A DNA stretch of 64,000 nt from Lyngbya sp. CCAP 1446/10 (GCF_026130175.1 NZ_JAIGNI010000005.1:1-64000), one strand, 5' to 3'. Shown: positions 24,735-34,373, counted from the first letter of the stretch. Made by a program: numbers and translations. The notes: generated by a model not told the origin, from the letters alone.

Positions 24735-26417
24735 ATGCAGCCACCTATTGCTATTGGAACTCTCCTACAAAACCGCTACCGCTTGGTGAATATTTTAGGT
24801 CAAGGGGGATTTGGTCGGACTTATTTAGTAGAAGACGAGGGGCGGTTTAAAGAACGCTGCGCCCTAAAGGAATTGATTCCGATGCAAAGCGGGCCTTACG
24901 TTTTGGAAAAATCGAAGGAATTGTTTCAAAGAGAAGCGGCAATACTTTACCAAATTGCGCACCCGCAAATTCCCCAGTTTCGGGCAATATTTGAAGAGAA
25001 TCAACGTTTGTTTTTAGTGCAGGATTACGTGGAAGGCATGACTTACCGCGAACTGTTACTCGATCCTGCTAGAGGCCGTACCTTTAGTGAAGCAGAAGTT
25101 TTGATATTTATCCGACAAATGCTGCCGGTACTGGCTCACATTCACGCCCGCGGCATCATCCACCGCGACATCTCGCCGGAAAATATCATCCGCCGGGAAA
25201 ATGACCAGTTGCCGATACTGATTGACTTTGGAGTGGTGAAAGAACTCGCTACCAAGGTTCAGTCTCCCGAAGGAACAGCCCACGCGACAACAGTCGGTAA
25301 AATCGGCTACGCGCCGATGGAACAGTTGCAAAGCGGGCGCGCCACGGCCAGCAGTGACTTGTATGCTTTAGCTGTAACGGCGATCGTCCTGCTGACAGGC
25401 AAAGAACCGCAGGAATTGCTGGATCAAACAACGCTGCACTGGAATTGGCAGCAGCGAGTGCAGGTGAGCGCGGGTTTAGCTTTGGTACTGAATCGGATGT
25501 TAAATCGCTCTCCGGGCGATCGATATCAATCTGTCAGCGAAGTCGCCCAAGCACTCGACGGCCAAACGAATCCTTACTCTCAATCTAACGCGCCAACTGC
25601 ACCACCAGCATCAGCAGTCGCGCCGTCAAATGCTTCGCTAATCGCAACGGTAGCCGTGGGTAGGCCGCCAGAATCCGAGCCGATGGTGCCCCTAAGTGCC
25701 GGCCCGCAAAACCAGCCAGATCCTCTAATTGAGCCTGCTGGTGGCTCTTTGTGGGACAATCCCGTGGCTGCGATCGGACTATTAACGGGCTTAGTCATCT
25801 TGACAGGCTTCGGTTCCTGGGCCTTGGTAGGCTCATTTCTCAACAAACCGACGCCCAAAGCAACTCCGACAGCGCCAGCATTCACAACTCCGACGCCGAT
25901 ACTAAATCCGATACCAAGCCCAGAACCATTGCCAACACCGACTCCGACACTCAAACCAACACCAACCCCAGAACCTTCGCCGGAACTAACTCCAGAACCT
26001 TCGCCGGAACTAACTCCAGAACCTTCGCCGGAAATAACTCCAGAACCTTTGCCGGAAATAACTCCAACGCTACCGCCAGAACCAACACCAGAACCAACTC
26101 CCGCGCCAACACCGGAACCAACTCCCGCGCCAACTCCCGCACCAACTCCCGCACCAACTCCCGCACCGAAACCGACGCCCAAACCAACTCCCGCGCCAAC
26201 TCCGGCACCGAAACCGACGCCCGCACCAACTCCGGCACCGAAACCGACGCCCGCACCAACTCCCGCACCGTCACCGACTCCCGCACCGACTCCCGCACCA
26301 ACTCCCGCGCCGTCACCGGAACCTGCGCCAACTCCCGCACCGTCACCAGAACCTGCGCCAACTCCCGCGCCGTCACCGGAACCTGCGCCAACTCCCGCAC
26401 CCTCGCCTTCACCCTAG
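24735..26417 (+). CDS. Transmembrane Ser/Thr protein kinase with proline-rich tail
   Basis: 560 residues. The kinase domain (about 14-275) has [12 protein letters not shown], the lysine in [15 protein letters not shown] and PMEQ. Its catalytic loop reads [10 protein letters not shown], with serine where HRDxKxxN kinases have lysine, so activity may differ from the standard type. A hydrophobic helix (about 340-362, [22 protein letters not shown]) follows, then about 190 residues made almost wholly of Pro-Thr-Pro-Ala-Pro and Pro-Glu-Pro repeats, which would lie outside the membrane and could cross the cell wall. It is followed by bioD, probably by chance. Confidence 0.9.
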   Translation: MQPPIAIGTLLQNRYRLVNILGQGGFGRTYLVEDEGRFKERCALKELIPMQSGPYVLEKSKELFQREAAILYQIAHPQIPQFRAIFEENQRLFLVQDYVEGMTYRELLLDPARGRTFSEAEVLIFIRQMLPVLAHIHARGIIHRDISPENIIRRENDQLPILIDFGVVKELATKVQSPEGTAHATTVGKIGYAPMEQLQSGRATASSDLYALAVTAIVLLTGKEPQELLDQTTLHWNWQQRVQVSAGLALVLNRMLNRSPGDRYQSVSEVAQALDGQTNPYSQSNAPTAPPASAVAPSNASLIATVAVGRPPESEPMVPLSAGPQNQPDPLIEPAGGSLWDNPVAAIGLLTGLVILTGFGSWALVGSFLNKPTPKATPTAPAFTTPTPILNPIPSPEPLPTPTPTLKPTPTPEPSPELTPEPSPELTPEPSPEITPEPLPEITPTLPPEPTPEPTPAPTPEPTPAPTPAPTPAPTPAPKPTPKPTPAPTPAPKPTPAPTPAPKPTPAPTPAPSPTPAPTPAPTPAPSPEPAPTPAPSPEPAPTPAPSPEPAPTPAPSPSP

Positions 26418-26475
26418 TTCTGGCAAAATTCCCCTAGACTAAAGTTGAAGCCAATTACTTATTAGCTATTTGCCG

Positions 26476-27183
26476 ATGAACTCGCTGCTAATTACTGGAA
26501 CTGATACTGACGCGGGCAAAACTGTTTTGACCAGCGCTCTGGCTGCTTATTGGCAAATGTATTTTCGCGATCGCAGTTTGGGAATTATGAAACTGCTGCA
26601 AACCGGAACGGGCGATCGCGAACTCTACACCCGTTTATTTACACTCGACCAATCCCCCGAAGAACTCAATCCGCTGCACTTTAGCGCGCCTCTAGCACCG
26701 CCGATTTCTGCCGAACGGGAGGGAAAAAATATTGAGTTAGAAAAGGTCTGGACGACGCTGCAAAGTCTCTGTGAGCGCAAGAATTTTGTGTTGGTGGAAG
26801 CTTTGGGAGGGCTGGGTTCGCCTGTAACGCGGGAATTGACGGTGGCTGATATTGCCAGGGATTGGCGGTTGAGGGGAGTTTTGGTGGTACCTGTGAGGTT
26901 AGGTGCGATCGGGCAAGCTGTAGCGAATGTTGCCCTCGCCAGACACACTGGTTTTAAGCTGAGAGGAATTGTGCTTAATTGCGTTCAAGCTTGTTCTGAA
27001 CAAGAAATTGCCGACTGGACACCGATCGATTTAATCCAGTCGCTGACTCAAATTCCTGTGTTGGGTACTTTGCCATATTTAGATGATCCAAATGACCTGA
27101 CTAAGTTAGCGGCATCAGCTTCAGAATTAGATTTAGAACGTTTATTGCCAGGAGTTAATTTAGTTTCTAAAATTGCTAAATAA
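26476..27183 (+). CDS. bioD: ATP-dependent dethiobiotin synthetase
   Basis: About 235 residues. BioD closes the ureido ring of dethiobiotin from diaminopelargonic acid, CO2 and ATP. The P-loop is at the very start (LLITGTDTDAGKTVLTSALA), with VEALGGLGSPVTRELTVADIA and LRGIVLN later in the fold. The ATG at 26476 was chosen over a TTG two codons upstream. The biotin transporter gene bioY lies 11 kb away in the same window, but no other bio genes do. Confidence 0.92.
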   Translation: MNSLLITGTDTDAGKTVLTSALAAYWQMYFRDRSLGIMKLLQTGTGDRELYTRLFTLDQSPEELNPLHFSAPLAPPISAEREGKNIELEKVWTTLQSLCERKNFVLVEALGGLGSPVTRELTVADIARDWRLRGVLVVPVRLGAIGQAVANVALARHTGFKLRGIVLNCVQACSEQEIADWTPIDLIQSLTQIPVLGTLPYLDDPNDLTKLAASASELDLERLLPGVNLVSKIAK

Positions 27184-27204
27184 CCCTATTCTCAACACCT
27201 CTCT

Positions 27205-27365
27205 TGCTCATTATTCTCTTGCTCTGCGTACTCTGCGCCCTCTGCGGTTCATCCAAAAAAAATCTCCGGCACAACTCAAATAGGATTGACATAGCATTTA
27301 TATTTGATTTTTGAATAAGATTTTTTTAACCGCAGAGAACACAGAGAGCGCAGAGGAAGAAAAGA
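27205..27365. repeat. CTCTGCG dispersed repeats in inverted pair
   Basis: TGCGTACTCTGCGCCCTCTGCGGTT at about 27224-27248 and an inverted relative, AACCGCAGAGAACACAGAGAGCGCAGAGGA, at about 27329-27358. They form a potential long stem between bioD and the amidohydrolase. Other copies: 31735-31770 and 62018-62062. Confidence 0.75.
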
Positions 27366-27408
27366 GAGAGTTTTACAAGTTGTTCATAATTTAAAAAGGA
27401 GAAAAAAC

Positions 27409-28620
27409 ATGGTTTCTACTTTACCGAATTTAACTGATGTCGATTTATCTCAGTTGCGGCTGGAGATTAGAAATTTGCAGCCTCAGTTAGTCGAATGGCG
27501 GCGCCGCTTACACCAAAAACCGGAGTTGAGTTTTGACGAGAATTTAACGGCGCAGTTTGTCTCCCAAAAGTTGCAGGAATGGGGAATAGAACATCAAACT
27601 AATATTGCTAAAACTGGTGTTGTGGCAACGATAGACAGCGGCAAACCGGGGCGGGTTTTGGCAATTCGGGCTGATATGGATGCTTTGCCGATTCAAGAGG
27701 AAAATGAGGTGGATTATCGATCGCAGCATGATGGTATTATGCACGCTTGCGGCCATGACGGTCATATTGCGATCGCCCTTGGGACAGCCTATTATCTAGC
27801 AAAGCATAAACACAGTTTTTCGGGTCAAGTAAAATTCATCTTTCAGCCCGCCGAAGAAGGCCCAGGTGGCGCAAAACCGATGATTGAAGCGGGAGTTTTG
27901 CAGAATCCTGATGTTGATGCGATCGTCGGCTTGCATTTGTGGAACAATCTACCTTTAGGCACTGTAGGTGTCCGTAGTGGCGCGCTGATGGCGGCTGTAG
28001 AAGTTTTTGACTGCACGATTTTTGGTAAAGGTGGGCATGGTGGAATGCCACATCAGACTGTAGATGCGATCGTAGTTACAGCCCAAATTGTCAGCGCCCT
28101 ACAGTCAATTGTCGCACGGAACATTAACCCGATCGACTCAGCGGTAGTCACAGTCGGCAAATTCCACGCAGGCCACACCCACAACGTCATCGCCGACACC
28201 GCCCAAATCGGCGGCACAGTGCGCTATTTCAATCCCACATATCGAGGTTATTTCTCTCAGCGCATCGAGCAAGTAATTGCCGGAATTTGTCAGAGTCACG
28301 GCGCAACTTACAAACTCGATTATTGCGCCCTTTACCCGCCAGTCATCAACGATTCGAGCATGGCTGACTTAGTACGCAGCGTAGCCGAATCGGTTGTAGA
28401 AACTCCTGCGGGAATCGTGCCGGAATGTCAAACAATGGGCGGCGAGGATATGTCGTTCTTTTTGCAAGAAGTCCCCGGTTGCTATTTCTTTTTGGGTTCT
28501 GCAAATCCAGAGAAAAACTTGGCTTACCCGCACCACCACCCGCGTTTTGATTTTGATGAAACTGCCTTGGGGATGGGTGTAGAAATGTTTGTACGATGCG
28601 TGGAAACTTTTTGCGGTTAG
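27409..28620 (+). CDS. M20 family amidohydrolase
   Basis: 403 residues of the M20D/amidohydrolase type (N-acyl-amino-acid or auxin-conjugate hydrolase-like). Metal ligands are visible in MHACGHDGHIAIALG, QPAEEGPGGAKPMIEAG with the catalytic glutamate, and the late histidine in YPHHHPRFDFDE. The central dimerisation domain is at about 190-305 (VFDCTIFGKGGHGGMPHQT). It should remove acyl groups from N-acylated amino acids; the true substrate is unknown. The start has an excellent ribosome-binding site (AAGGAGAAAAAAC). Confidence 0.9.
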   Translation: MVSTLPNLTDVDLSQLRLEIRNLQPQLVEWRRRLHQKPELSFDENLTAQFVSQKLQEWGIEHQTNIAKTGVVATIDSGKPGRVLAIRADMDALPIQEENEVDYRSQHDGIMHACGHDGHIAIALGTAYYLAKHKHSFSGQVKFIFQPAEEGPGGAKPMIEAGVLQNPDVDAIVGLHLWNNLPLGTVGVRSGALMAAVEVFDCTIFGKGGHGGMPHQTVDAIVVTAQIVSALQSIVARNINPIDSAVVTVGKFHAGHTHNVIADTAQIGGTVRYFNPTYRGYFSQRIEQVIAGICQSHGATYKLDYCALYPPVINDSSMADLVRSVAESVVETPAGIVPECQTMGGEDMSFFLQEVPGCYFFLGSANPEKNLAYPHHHPRFDFDETALGMGVEMFVRCVETFCG

Positions 28621-28627
28621 CCTTGAT

Positions 28628-28825
28628 TTGTAGGTGCACAATGCGCACCAGTTCAGCTTGTAGGGTGCGCAATGCGCACCGGTTGACTCAGTTTCAGCGT
28701 TTTGATTTTGAGATCAAACTATGTATGGTTTGTTAGTTACAAACTCAACCGGTGCGCAGTGCACACCCTACAAACTATGGTTTGTTAGTTACAAACTCAA
28801 CCGGTGCGCAGTGCACACCCTACTT
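28628..28825. repeat. GGTGCGCARTGCGCACC repeat cluster
   Basis: Four copies of GCGCAATGCGCACC-type palindromes, two embedded in a direct repeat CTACAAACTATGGTTTGTTAGTTACAAACTCAACCGG. The last copy reaches into the 3' end of the glycosyl-hydrolase-like gene. Same family as 14250-14307 and 54289-54415. Confidence 0.8.
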
Positions 28826-30136
28826 CTTTGATGTGGTTGGTGAGGGCGAAGGTGGGCTATTTTTGATAGGTTGTTGTTGCTTATTTTTAGGATCTGGTTT
28901 GGGTGCTGGTGGCGGAGGGAAAGTAGCCGCACGTCTGGGCAATTGTAGCGCTGTACGGAATGCAGAATATGGGAAGAAAGCACTAAAATGAGAAAGTCTA
29001 TCGCCAATTGATTCGGGCGCATCTTCCCACAAGCTTTCGTAGTAGAAGAAAGCCGCACCTAAGCCGTATTCTTGAACTGCCATCACCTGAGATTTGATTT
29101 GCTCAATCGCTACTGGGCGATTTCTTAATCCTGTCATAATCCCAACTCCGGTGGGAATTTTTAGCTGTGCTTCTTGCATTTCTGGACGGTTAATTTTGTC
29201 CACAAATGATTCTAAATTGGGACGATAAACTTGCACAATTAGTTCATCGGCAATATCCAAACGCACCCAAGCCAGCCAATCTTGGAGGTGATGTTTGTAA
29301 GCAAATTCGTAGTAATTGGGAGAAATCGAGAAAATTGCATTGGGTTTGACTGCTTTGACTGCTTGATTTAGTTGCGACATGAAAGCCGTAATTTTATTGG
29401 CTCGCCACTTCACCCAGGCTGCGTCTTGAAAATCTGTTGGAGGTGTTTTTTTGGTTTCTTTGGTATACAAAGCAACTGTGTATTCGTCATAGCCAAATTC
29501 TGACGGCAAACTCATGTGATCGTCGAATTGGATGCCATCAGCGTTGTATTGTGTGGTGATTTCTAGTACGAGTTCGGTAATAAATTTCTGCACTTCTGGA
29601 TGAAACGGATTGAGCCAAACTACTTCGCCACCCGCACCGTTTGATGTTTGGCTACCGTCCTGTTTTTGGGTGAGCCAATCGGGATTGTTTAATGCTAATT
29701 CTGAGGTGGGAGGAGTCATGAAACCAAACTCAAACCAAGGAATTACTAGCAAGCCTTGGCGGTGAGCTTGACTGATTAAATCTGCAATCATATCTTGTCC
29801 GTCTAACCCTCTGTAAACAAAGGGTTGAATGTCTCTTTGCTGGGCGACTGGGCTGGGATACATTGCATAGCCAGAGTTCCAAACTACGGGATAAATTGTG
29901 TTGAAATTTAACCGCTTTAATTGAGTGATGGCATCTCCTAGTTTGCGCCTATCTCTGAGGATGTCTTTGTCGTTTGTCGTCATCCAAACTCCGCGAATTT
30001 CCTGGCGGGGTTGTTGGCCGATCGCCGGAATCACATTATTCACCAGCAATACTACAATGAATGAGAGGGCAAACAGTAGTGGTAACAGGCTTTTAATCGA
30101 TCGCAGCCAACTGCGAGGAATAATCCGTAATGTCAT
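28820..30136 (-). CDS. Glycosyl hydrolase-like (GHL10/DUF187) secreted protein
   Basis: About 438 residues. It has a hydrophobic signal/anchor segment (about 17-38), then the GHL10 TIM-barrel domain (EIRGVWMTTNDKDIL, LNFNTIYPVVWNSGYAMYPS, QAHRQGLLVIPWFEFG, DGIQFDDHMSLP, FSISPNYYEFAYKHHLQDWLAWV). The family is thought to cleave polysaccharides of the envelope but few members have been tested. The C-terminus is a proline-rich, basic tail that ends at the GTGCGCA repeats. The ATG at 30136 was chosen; a GTG 11 codons earlier is possible. Confidence 0.88.
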   Translation of the reverse strand: MTLRIIPRSWLRSIKSLLPLLFALSFIVVLLVNNVIPAIGQQPRQEIRGVWMTTNDKDILRDRRKLGDAITQLKRLNFNTIYPVVWNSGYAMYPSPVAQQRDIQPFVYRGLDGQDMIADLISQAHRQGLLVIPWFEFGFMTPPTSELALNNPDWLTQKQDGSQTSNGAGGEVVWLNPFHPEVQKFITELVLEITTQYNADGIQFDDHMSLPSEFGYDEYTVALYTKETKKTPPTDFQDAAWVKWRANKITAFMSQLNQAVKAVKPNAIFSISPNYYEFAYKHHLQDWLAWVRLDIADELIVQVYRPNLESFVDKINRPEMQEAQLKIPTGVGIMTGLRNRPVAIEQIKSQVMAVQEYGLGAAFFYYESLWEDAPESIGDRLSHFSAFFPYSAFRTALQLPRRAATFPPPPAPKPDPKNKQQQPIKNSPPSPSPTTSKK

Positions 30137-30414
30137 AGTTGTGAATGGTGAGTTAGCTATCAAACGCACCCCGGCATAATTTGGTGATAAAATTTGCTCG
30201 CTCTACAGTCTACAGCTATTTGTGCTGAATGTGCGATCGCAACTCGACCAAGTATCATCCGTAATCCAGAGGGTAAGTGAGAGTATGATGTCAACGTGCT
30301 GGGGCAATTGTTAATTACGCGCTGCCAGCTCTCCTGACCGGACAGTCCTGCCCAATCCATGCGAGTGTTGTACAATATCGGGGGAAAGAACATCTCGATC
30401 GAACATCTGTAATT

Positions 30415-31701
30415 GTGAAAGATTTAGTCTTAATTGGCGGCGGTCACAGTCATGCTATTGTATTAAAAATGTTCGGCATGAAACCGCTGCCGGGAGTGCG
30501 TTTGACTCTGATCAGCGATGTCCTGTACGCGCCTTATTCGGGGATGCTGCCGGGGCACGTTGCTGGCTTTTACGATTATGATGAATGTCACATCGATTTG
30601 CGATCGCTCGCGGAGTTTGCTGGATGTCACATATTGGTCGATCGGGCGATCGCGATCGACTTTAGCAAAAATCAAGTTATTTGTCAAACTCGTCCTCCGG
30701 TTGATTTTGACTTGCTGTCTGTGGATATCGGCAGCACTCCCGCGACTTTATCTGTGCCAGGTGCCGCAGAATACGCAATTGCAGCTAAACCAGTACCGGA
30801 GTTTTTAGCTAGCTGGAATCAGTTAATTTCCGAAAGACAAAATCATCCCGAAAAACCTCTGCGGATTGCCATTGTCGGCGGCGGTGCGGGCGGCGTAGAA
30901 TTAGCATTAAATATGCAATCTCGTATGGCGAAGGAAGAAGGAAGAAGGAAGTTCGGCAACGGATTTCGTAACGGATGTAACGGATGGATTTTAAAGGAGA
31001 GAGGAAAGTTTAAGCAGGAAGAGGGATTAGAAATTCACTTATTTCATAGCGGTGCTGAATTGATGCCGGGACATAACTATAGAGTACGTCATCGCCTCAA
31101 AGAAATTCTGATTAGTCGTGGCGTTAAAGTACATTTAATGGAAAAAGTCTGTGCCATAGAAAACCAAGAAATGATTGAAATAGCATCCAATGCCCAATGC
31201 CCAATGCCCAATGCCCAATGCCCAATGCCCAATGCCCAAATATATTGTGCATCTGGTTTGAGCGTTGAGTGCGATCGCATTTTTTGGGTGACACAAGCAT
31301 CCGCCGCCTATTGGATCGGAGAATCGGGATTAGCGATCGACTCCAAGGGGTTTATGCAAGTCAACGATTACCTGCAATCCGTCTCTCACCCCAACGTATT
31401 TGGGGCAGGAGACATCGCTACGATGGTTAATTATCCCCGTCCCAAGGCAGGCGTGTTTGCGGTGCGTCAGGGCAAACCGCTGTTTGAAAATTTGCAGAAT
31501 TTTTTATTGCAAAAACCGCTGAAACCGTTTGTACCGCAGGAAAAATATTTAGCTTTAATTGGTACTGGGAATAAAAGGGCGATCGCATCTCGCGGCAATT
31601 TCATGTGGGAATCCGCGCTGCTGTGGTACTGGAAAGATTGGATCGATCGCCAATTCATGCAAAAATTTAGCAATCTGCCCAAAACCAGCAACACTAAATA
31701 G
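30415..31701 (+). CDS. FAD-dependent pyridine nucleotide-disulfide oxidoreductase (SelD-fusion type, SelD part absent)
   Basis: 428 residues, GTG start. FAD-binding LVLIGGGHSHAIVLKMFGMK at the N-terminus, NAD-binding IAIVGGGAGGVELALNMQ at about 150, and VFGAGDIATM at about 325. It resembles the NDH-2-like domain that in many cyanobacteria is fused to selenide, water dikinase (SelD). Here the frame stops after WKDWIDRQFMQKFSNLPK, just where the SelD part would begin. Two low-complexity insertions lie in frame: about 171-200 (KEEGRRKFGNG...) and about 261-277 (NAQCPMP repeats), both encoded by DNA repeats of the intergenic type. The function of the free domain is unknown. Confidence 0.85.
   Translation: MKDLVLIGGGHSHAIVLKMFGMKPLPGVRLTLISDVLYAPYSGMLPGHVAGFYDYDECHIDLRSLAEFAGCHILVDRAIAIDFSKNQVICQTRPPVDFDLLSVDIGSTPATLSVPGAAEYAIAAKPVPEFLASWNQLISERQNHPEKPLRIAIVGGGAGGVELALNMQSRMAKEEGRRKFGNGFRNGCNGWILKERGKFKQEEGLEIHLFHSGAELMPGHNYRVRHRLKEILISRGVKVHLMEKVCAIENQEMIEIASNAQCPMPNAQCPMPNAQIYCASGLSVECDRIFWVTQASAAYWIGESGLAIDSKGFMQVNDYLQSVSHPNVFGAGDIATMVNYPRPKAGVFAVRQGKPLFENLQNFLLQKPLKPFVPQEKYLALIGTGNKRAIASRGNFMWESALLWYWKDWIDRQFMQKFSNLPKTSNTK
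31190..31239. repeat. GCCCAAT heptamer array inside a coding sequence
   Basis: About seven 7-bp units (CCCAATG) lie in frame in the oxidoreductase gene and encode NAQCPMPNAQCPMPNAQ. The same heptamer is found between genes elsewhere in the window (56886-56940). Confidence 0.85.
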
Positions 31702-31830
31702 CAATACATTCAAATATAATCTTCTCTCCTCTGCTCTTCCTCTGCGTACTCTGCGCCCTCTGCGGTTAATAAAAAAATTCAAAAGTTATTGAAAATTGCT
31801 ATACTAATATCAAAAGTAAAAAAACTAACT

Positions 31831-32490
31831 ATGTCGAGAAAAATTGGATTTGGGTTGCTTTGGATTGCCTTCAGCACCTACGCATTTATATTTGCACCAC
31901 CCGACAGCCCAGAAACGATCGCACTAATTACCAATCTTTCTACAGGCAAAGTAGCAGACATCAACCCTTTAATTGTAGCCTTATTCAACATCATGGGAGT
32001 CTGGCCACTCATATACAGTTGCGTCTTATTTGCCGACGGCAGAGGGCAGAAAATACCTGCATGGTTATTTGCAACTTTATCCTTTGGCGTGGGCGCTTTT
32101 GCCTTGCTGCCTTATCTAGCCCTGCGCGAACCTAATCCAGAATTTTCCGGCACTAAAAATGTCTTCTTAAAAATATTAGATTCCCGTTTTACTGGGATTC
32201 TCCTCACATTAGGCGCTGCTGCGTTAGTTGCCTTTGGCTTGACAAAAGGCGATTGGTCTGATTTTGTTCAGCAGTGGCAAACTAGCCGCTTTATCCATGT
32301 CATGAGTTTAGATTTTTGTATGCTTTGCCTGGTATTTCCTGCTTTATTAGCCGACGATATGGCGCGCCGAGGAATGCATAACTCTACAGCATTTTGGGCA
32401 GTAACATTAGTACCACTATTCGGGCCATTGGCTTATCTGTGCACGCGCCAACCGCTGCCGGAAACTAATCCTAAAACTGTTACAAATTAG
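31831..32490 (+). CDS. Conserved membrane protein of unknown function
   Basis: About 219 residues with six or so predicted membrane helices (about 5-22, 47-66, 78-97, 120-138, 155-180, 185-203). It resembles a conserved cyanobacterial membrane protein family that I cannot name with confidence. Highlights are the DINPLIVALFNIMGVWPLIYSCVLFADGRGQ and LCLVFPALLADDMARRG segments. The ATG at 31831 (MSRKIGFGL) was chosen; an upstream TTG would add 14 basic residues. There is no clear ribosome-binding site. Downstream is a repeat region. Confidence 0.7.
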   Translation: MSRKIGFGLLWIAFSTYAFIFAPPDSPETIALITNLSTGKVADINPLIVALFNIMGVWPLIYSCVLFADGRGQKIPAWLFATLSFGVGAFALLPYLALREPNPEFSGTKNVFLKILDSRFTGILLTLGAAALVAFGLTKGDWSDFVQQWQTSRFIHVMSLDFCMLCLVFPALLADDMARRGMHNSTAFWAVTLVPLFGPLAYLCTRQPLPETNPKTVTN

Positions 32491-32544
32491 ACAGAAATTC
32501 AGGAAATGCTTAGTTTAATCTAGGAATCAATCACAAGTAATTAT

Positions 32545-32622
32545 ACAAAAGACAGGCAAGATGCCTGTTCCACAATCAGTAAATTTTCTGGTAGCATGGG
32601 CTTCTAGCCCGTGCAATAAAAA
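32545..32622. repeat. GGCAAGATGCCTGTTCCACA repeat
   Basis: A dispersed repeat with small palindromes (GGCAAGATGCC, GGGCTTCTAGCCC). A related inverted copy lies at about 40320-40375. Confidence 0.6.
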
Positions 32623-32685
32623 CTTATTGATAATACTAGAATATCCGAGAACCAATGTAAATAATTATCTCCCACTTTCAACGAA

Positions 32686-33414
32686 ATGAAAAAACATCCC
32701 ATCGTTGGCATTACAACTTACAACCGCAGCCCAGCAGGCGAATATTGCTTAAATGGAACTTATATTGATGCAGTGCAGGCGGCAGGTGGCATTCCGATTT
32801 TACTGCCGCCCAATCAATTAAATCCAGCTAGTATTTTTGATGCCGTAGATGGTTTGATTTTTTCAGGTGGTGGAGATATCAACCCAGAACATTATGGCGG
32901 TTTGCTCGATCGCACAGTTTACTCAATTAACGCAGAACGCGACAATTTTGAGTTAAACTTAGCTAAGCTAGCTTTGAAGGCGGACATACCTGTGTTGGGG
33001 ATTTGCCGGGGAATGCAAATCCTGAATGTAGCCAGCGGTGGTAATTTGGTCGTTCACGTACCAGATGCTTACGGAGAGGATGTTAGTCACGGAACCGGAA
33101 TTCCCCCACGTGCGATCGAGCATATCATTAAAATCGATCCAGACAGTCGGTTAGCAAAAATCATGGGAACAACAGCAACAACAGTTGTTTCTTGGCATCA
33201 TCAAGCTGTGCAGAATGTGACACCTGATTGGCAAATTGTAGCGCGAGCACCCGACGGTTTAGTGGAAGCAATGGAGTATAAATATCATCCTTGGATCGTA
33301 GCACTTCAGTGGCATCCAGAACTATCGACAAAAAGTCTCGCCCACTGCGGAATCTTTCGGGCTTTCGTCGAAGCAGCCACTTCAAAGTTTATGAATTATA
33401 CTAAATCAGCCTGA
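32686..33414 (+). CDS. Class I glutamine amidotransferase / gamma-glutamyl hydrolase (peptidase C26)
   Basis: 242 residues. The nucleophile Cys is in PVLGICRGMQILNVASGG (about 106) and the catalytic His-Glu pair in ALQWHPELS (about 208), with VDGLIFSGGGDINPEHYG forming the oxyanion region. The family hydrolyses gamma-glutamyl bonds, for example gamma-glutamyl-GABA (PuuD) in putrescine breakdown. No puu genes are nearby, so the substrate is open. It is convergent with the SRPBCC gene, with only 6 bp between the stops. Confidence 0.88.
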   Translation: MKKHPIVGITTYNRSPAGEYCLNGTYIDAVQAAGGIPILLPPNQLNPASIFDAVDGLIFSGGGDINPEHYGGLLDRTVYSINAERDNFELNLAKLALKADIPVLGICRGMQILNVASGGNLVVHVPDAYGEDVSHGTGIPPRAIEHIIKIDPDSRLAKIMGTTATTVVSWHHQAVQNVTPDWQIVARAPDGLVEAMEYKYHPWIVALQWHPELSTKSLAHCGIFRAFVEAATSKFMNYTKSA

Positions 33415-33420
33415 AAATTG

Positions 33421-33882
33421 TCAGCCATTGTTGGGATATTTTTCGCACTCTCTTTTTGTAACTTCATGGCGGTAGCGAAACATATCTGTTAACCGCATTT
33501 CCACCCACCAACCTAACAACAAATCGACAATTGGGCCGCCCGGTATCGAAAATGCGATCGCATCTGTCAATCGGGTCTGGCCATTTTCTGTGGTAAACTC
33601 GTGTCGGTGAGTCCAACGCGCCATAGGCCCCTCAGTTTGTTCATCAACAAATAAGCGATATTGTTCGCACTCAGTATGAGTCGCCACCCATTTTACCGGA
33701 ATCGGCCCCAATAACAGCCGAAATTCTGATACAGCACCCACATCGAGTCCCCCCTCGCGGCGAATGATTTTCACAGGTTGCCAAGGTGCACTCAACATTT
33801 GCAGAATATCTGGCCTTTCGTGAAAGTTCCAGACTGTTTCAACGGTGGCATTAATCAGCGACGAATATTTAAAATTGGGCAT
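33421..33882 (-). CDS. SRPBCC (START-like) family protein
   Basis: About 153 residues with the helix-grip fold pattern of the polyketide-cyclase/START-like family: KYSSLINATVETVWNFHERPDILQML at the start, ARWTHRHEFTTENGQTRLTDAIAFSIPGG in the middle and a C-terminal helix. It probably binds a hydrophobic ligand. The ATG at 33882 (MPNFKYSSL) was chosen; an upstream ATG at 33942 would add 20 residues (FFLLPSSFFLLP) read from GAAGGAA repeats. No partner gene is obvious. Confidence 0.85.
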   Translation of the reverse strand: MPNFKYSSLINATVETVWNFHERPDILQMLSAPWQPVKIIRREGGLDVGAVSEFRLLLGPIPVKWVATHTECEQYRLFVDEQTEGPMARWTHRHEFTTENGQTRLTDAIAFSIPGGPIVDLLLGWWVEMRLTDMFRYRHEVTKRECEKYPNNG

Positions 33883-33887
33883 TGTAG

Positions 33888-33930
33888 GAAGAAGGAAGAA
33901 GGAAGAAGGAAGAAGGAAGAAGGAAGAAGA
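33888..33930. repeat. GAAGGAA heptamer array
   Basis: Six or so GAAGGAA units lie directly upstream of the SRPBCC start. The same motif is at 6518-6540 and 40155-40190. Confidence 0.85.
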
Positions 33931-34000
33931 TATATACAGCAAGCTTTTTAGCTATCCGTATTTGACGTTTAATTAGCAGGTGGATTTACGGATCATTAGG

Positions 34001-34369
34001 CTAGACGGTTAATTGCGATCGCGCTTCAGCATTTGCAGTATTATCCTCTGTATCAGTACAAACAGCATCAGTACAAACAGCAACAGTTAGTTTCAATCCC
34101 AAAGCATTCAGCCAATTTCCCAGATTATAAATCGTATCGCTTCCTTGCTGCGAAAGCAATTCATCCAGTTTTTTTAAGTGCAATTCATATTCTTCTGGAG
34201 TCATTTTTGGTTGGCTTATAGCTTCTGCTACATCGGTAAGTGCCCGCTTCAGCAGTTCAGGTTCCGGATCTATTTCCTCTATAGTCGCGGTTATATAGGC
34301 TGCTGACAATGCCAGATTTTTTCTCAGAGATTCAATTAAAAACGGATGATCCGGGATACTTTTAACCAT
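34001..34369 (-). CDS. Antitoxin of a HigBA-like module (addiction module antidote family)
   Basis: 122 residues resembling the addiction-module antidote family: DHPFLIESLRKNLALSAAYITATIEE at the start and a helix-turn-helix-like end, KLDELLSQQGSDTIYNLGNWLNALGLKLTVAV. It should bind and inhibit the toxin encoded just upstream (4-bp gap). The C-terminus has a small internal duplication (AVCTDAVCTD) and a tail TEDNTANAEARSQLTV. A paralogue at 34776-35084 shares the C-terminal 46 residues exactly. Confidence 0.85.
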   Translation of the reverse strand: MVKSIPDHPFLIESLRKNLALSAAYITATIEEIDPEPELLKRALTDVAEAISQPKMTPEEYELHLKKLDELLSQQGSDTIYNLGNWLNALGLKLTVAVCTDAVCTDTEDNTANAEARSQLTV

Positions 34370-34373
34370 TGTT

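Noticed and set aside
25580-26437. Long open frames in the other frames of the proline-rich kinase tail
   Set aside because: They arise from the repetitive, GC-rich codons of the Pro-Thr-Pro-Ala region and are low-complexity.
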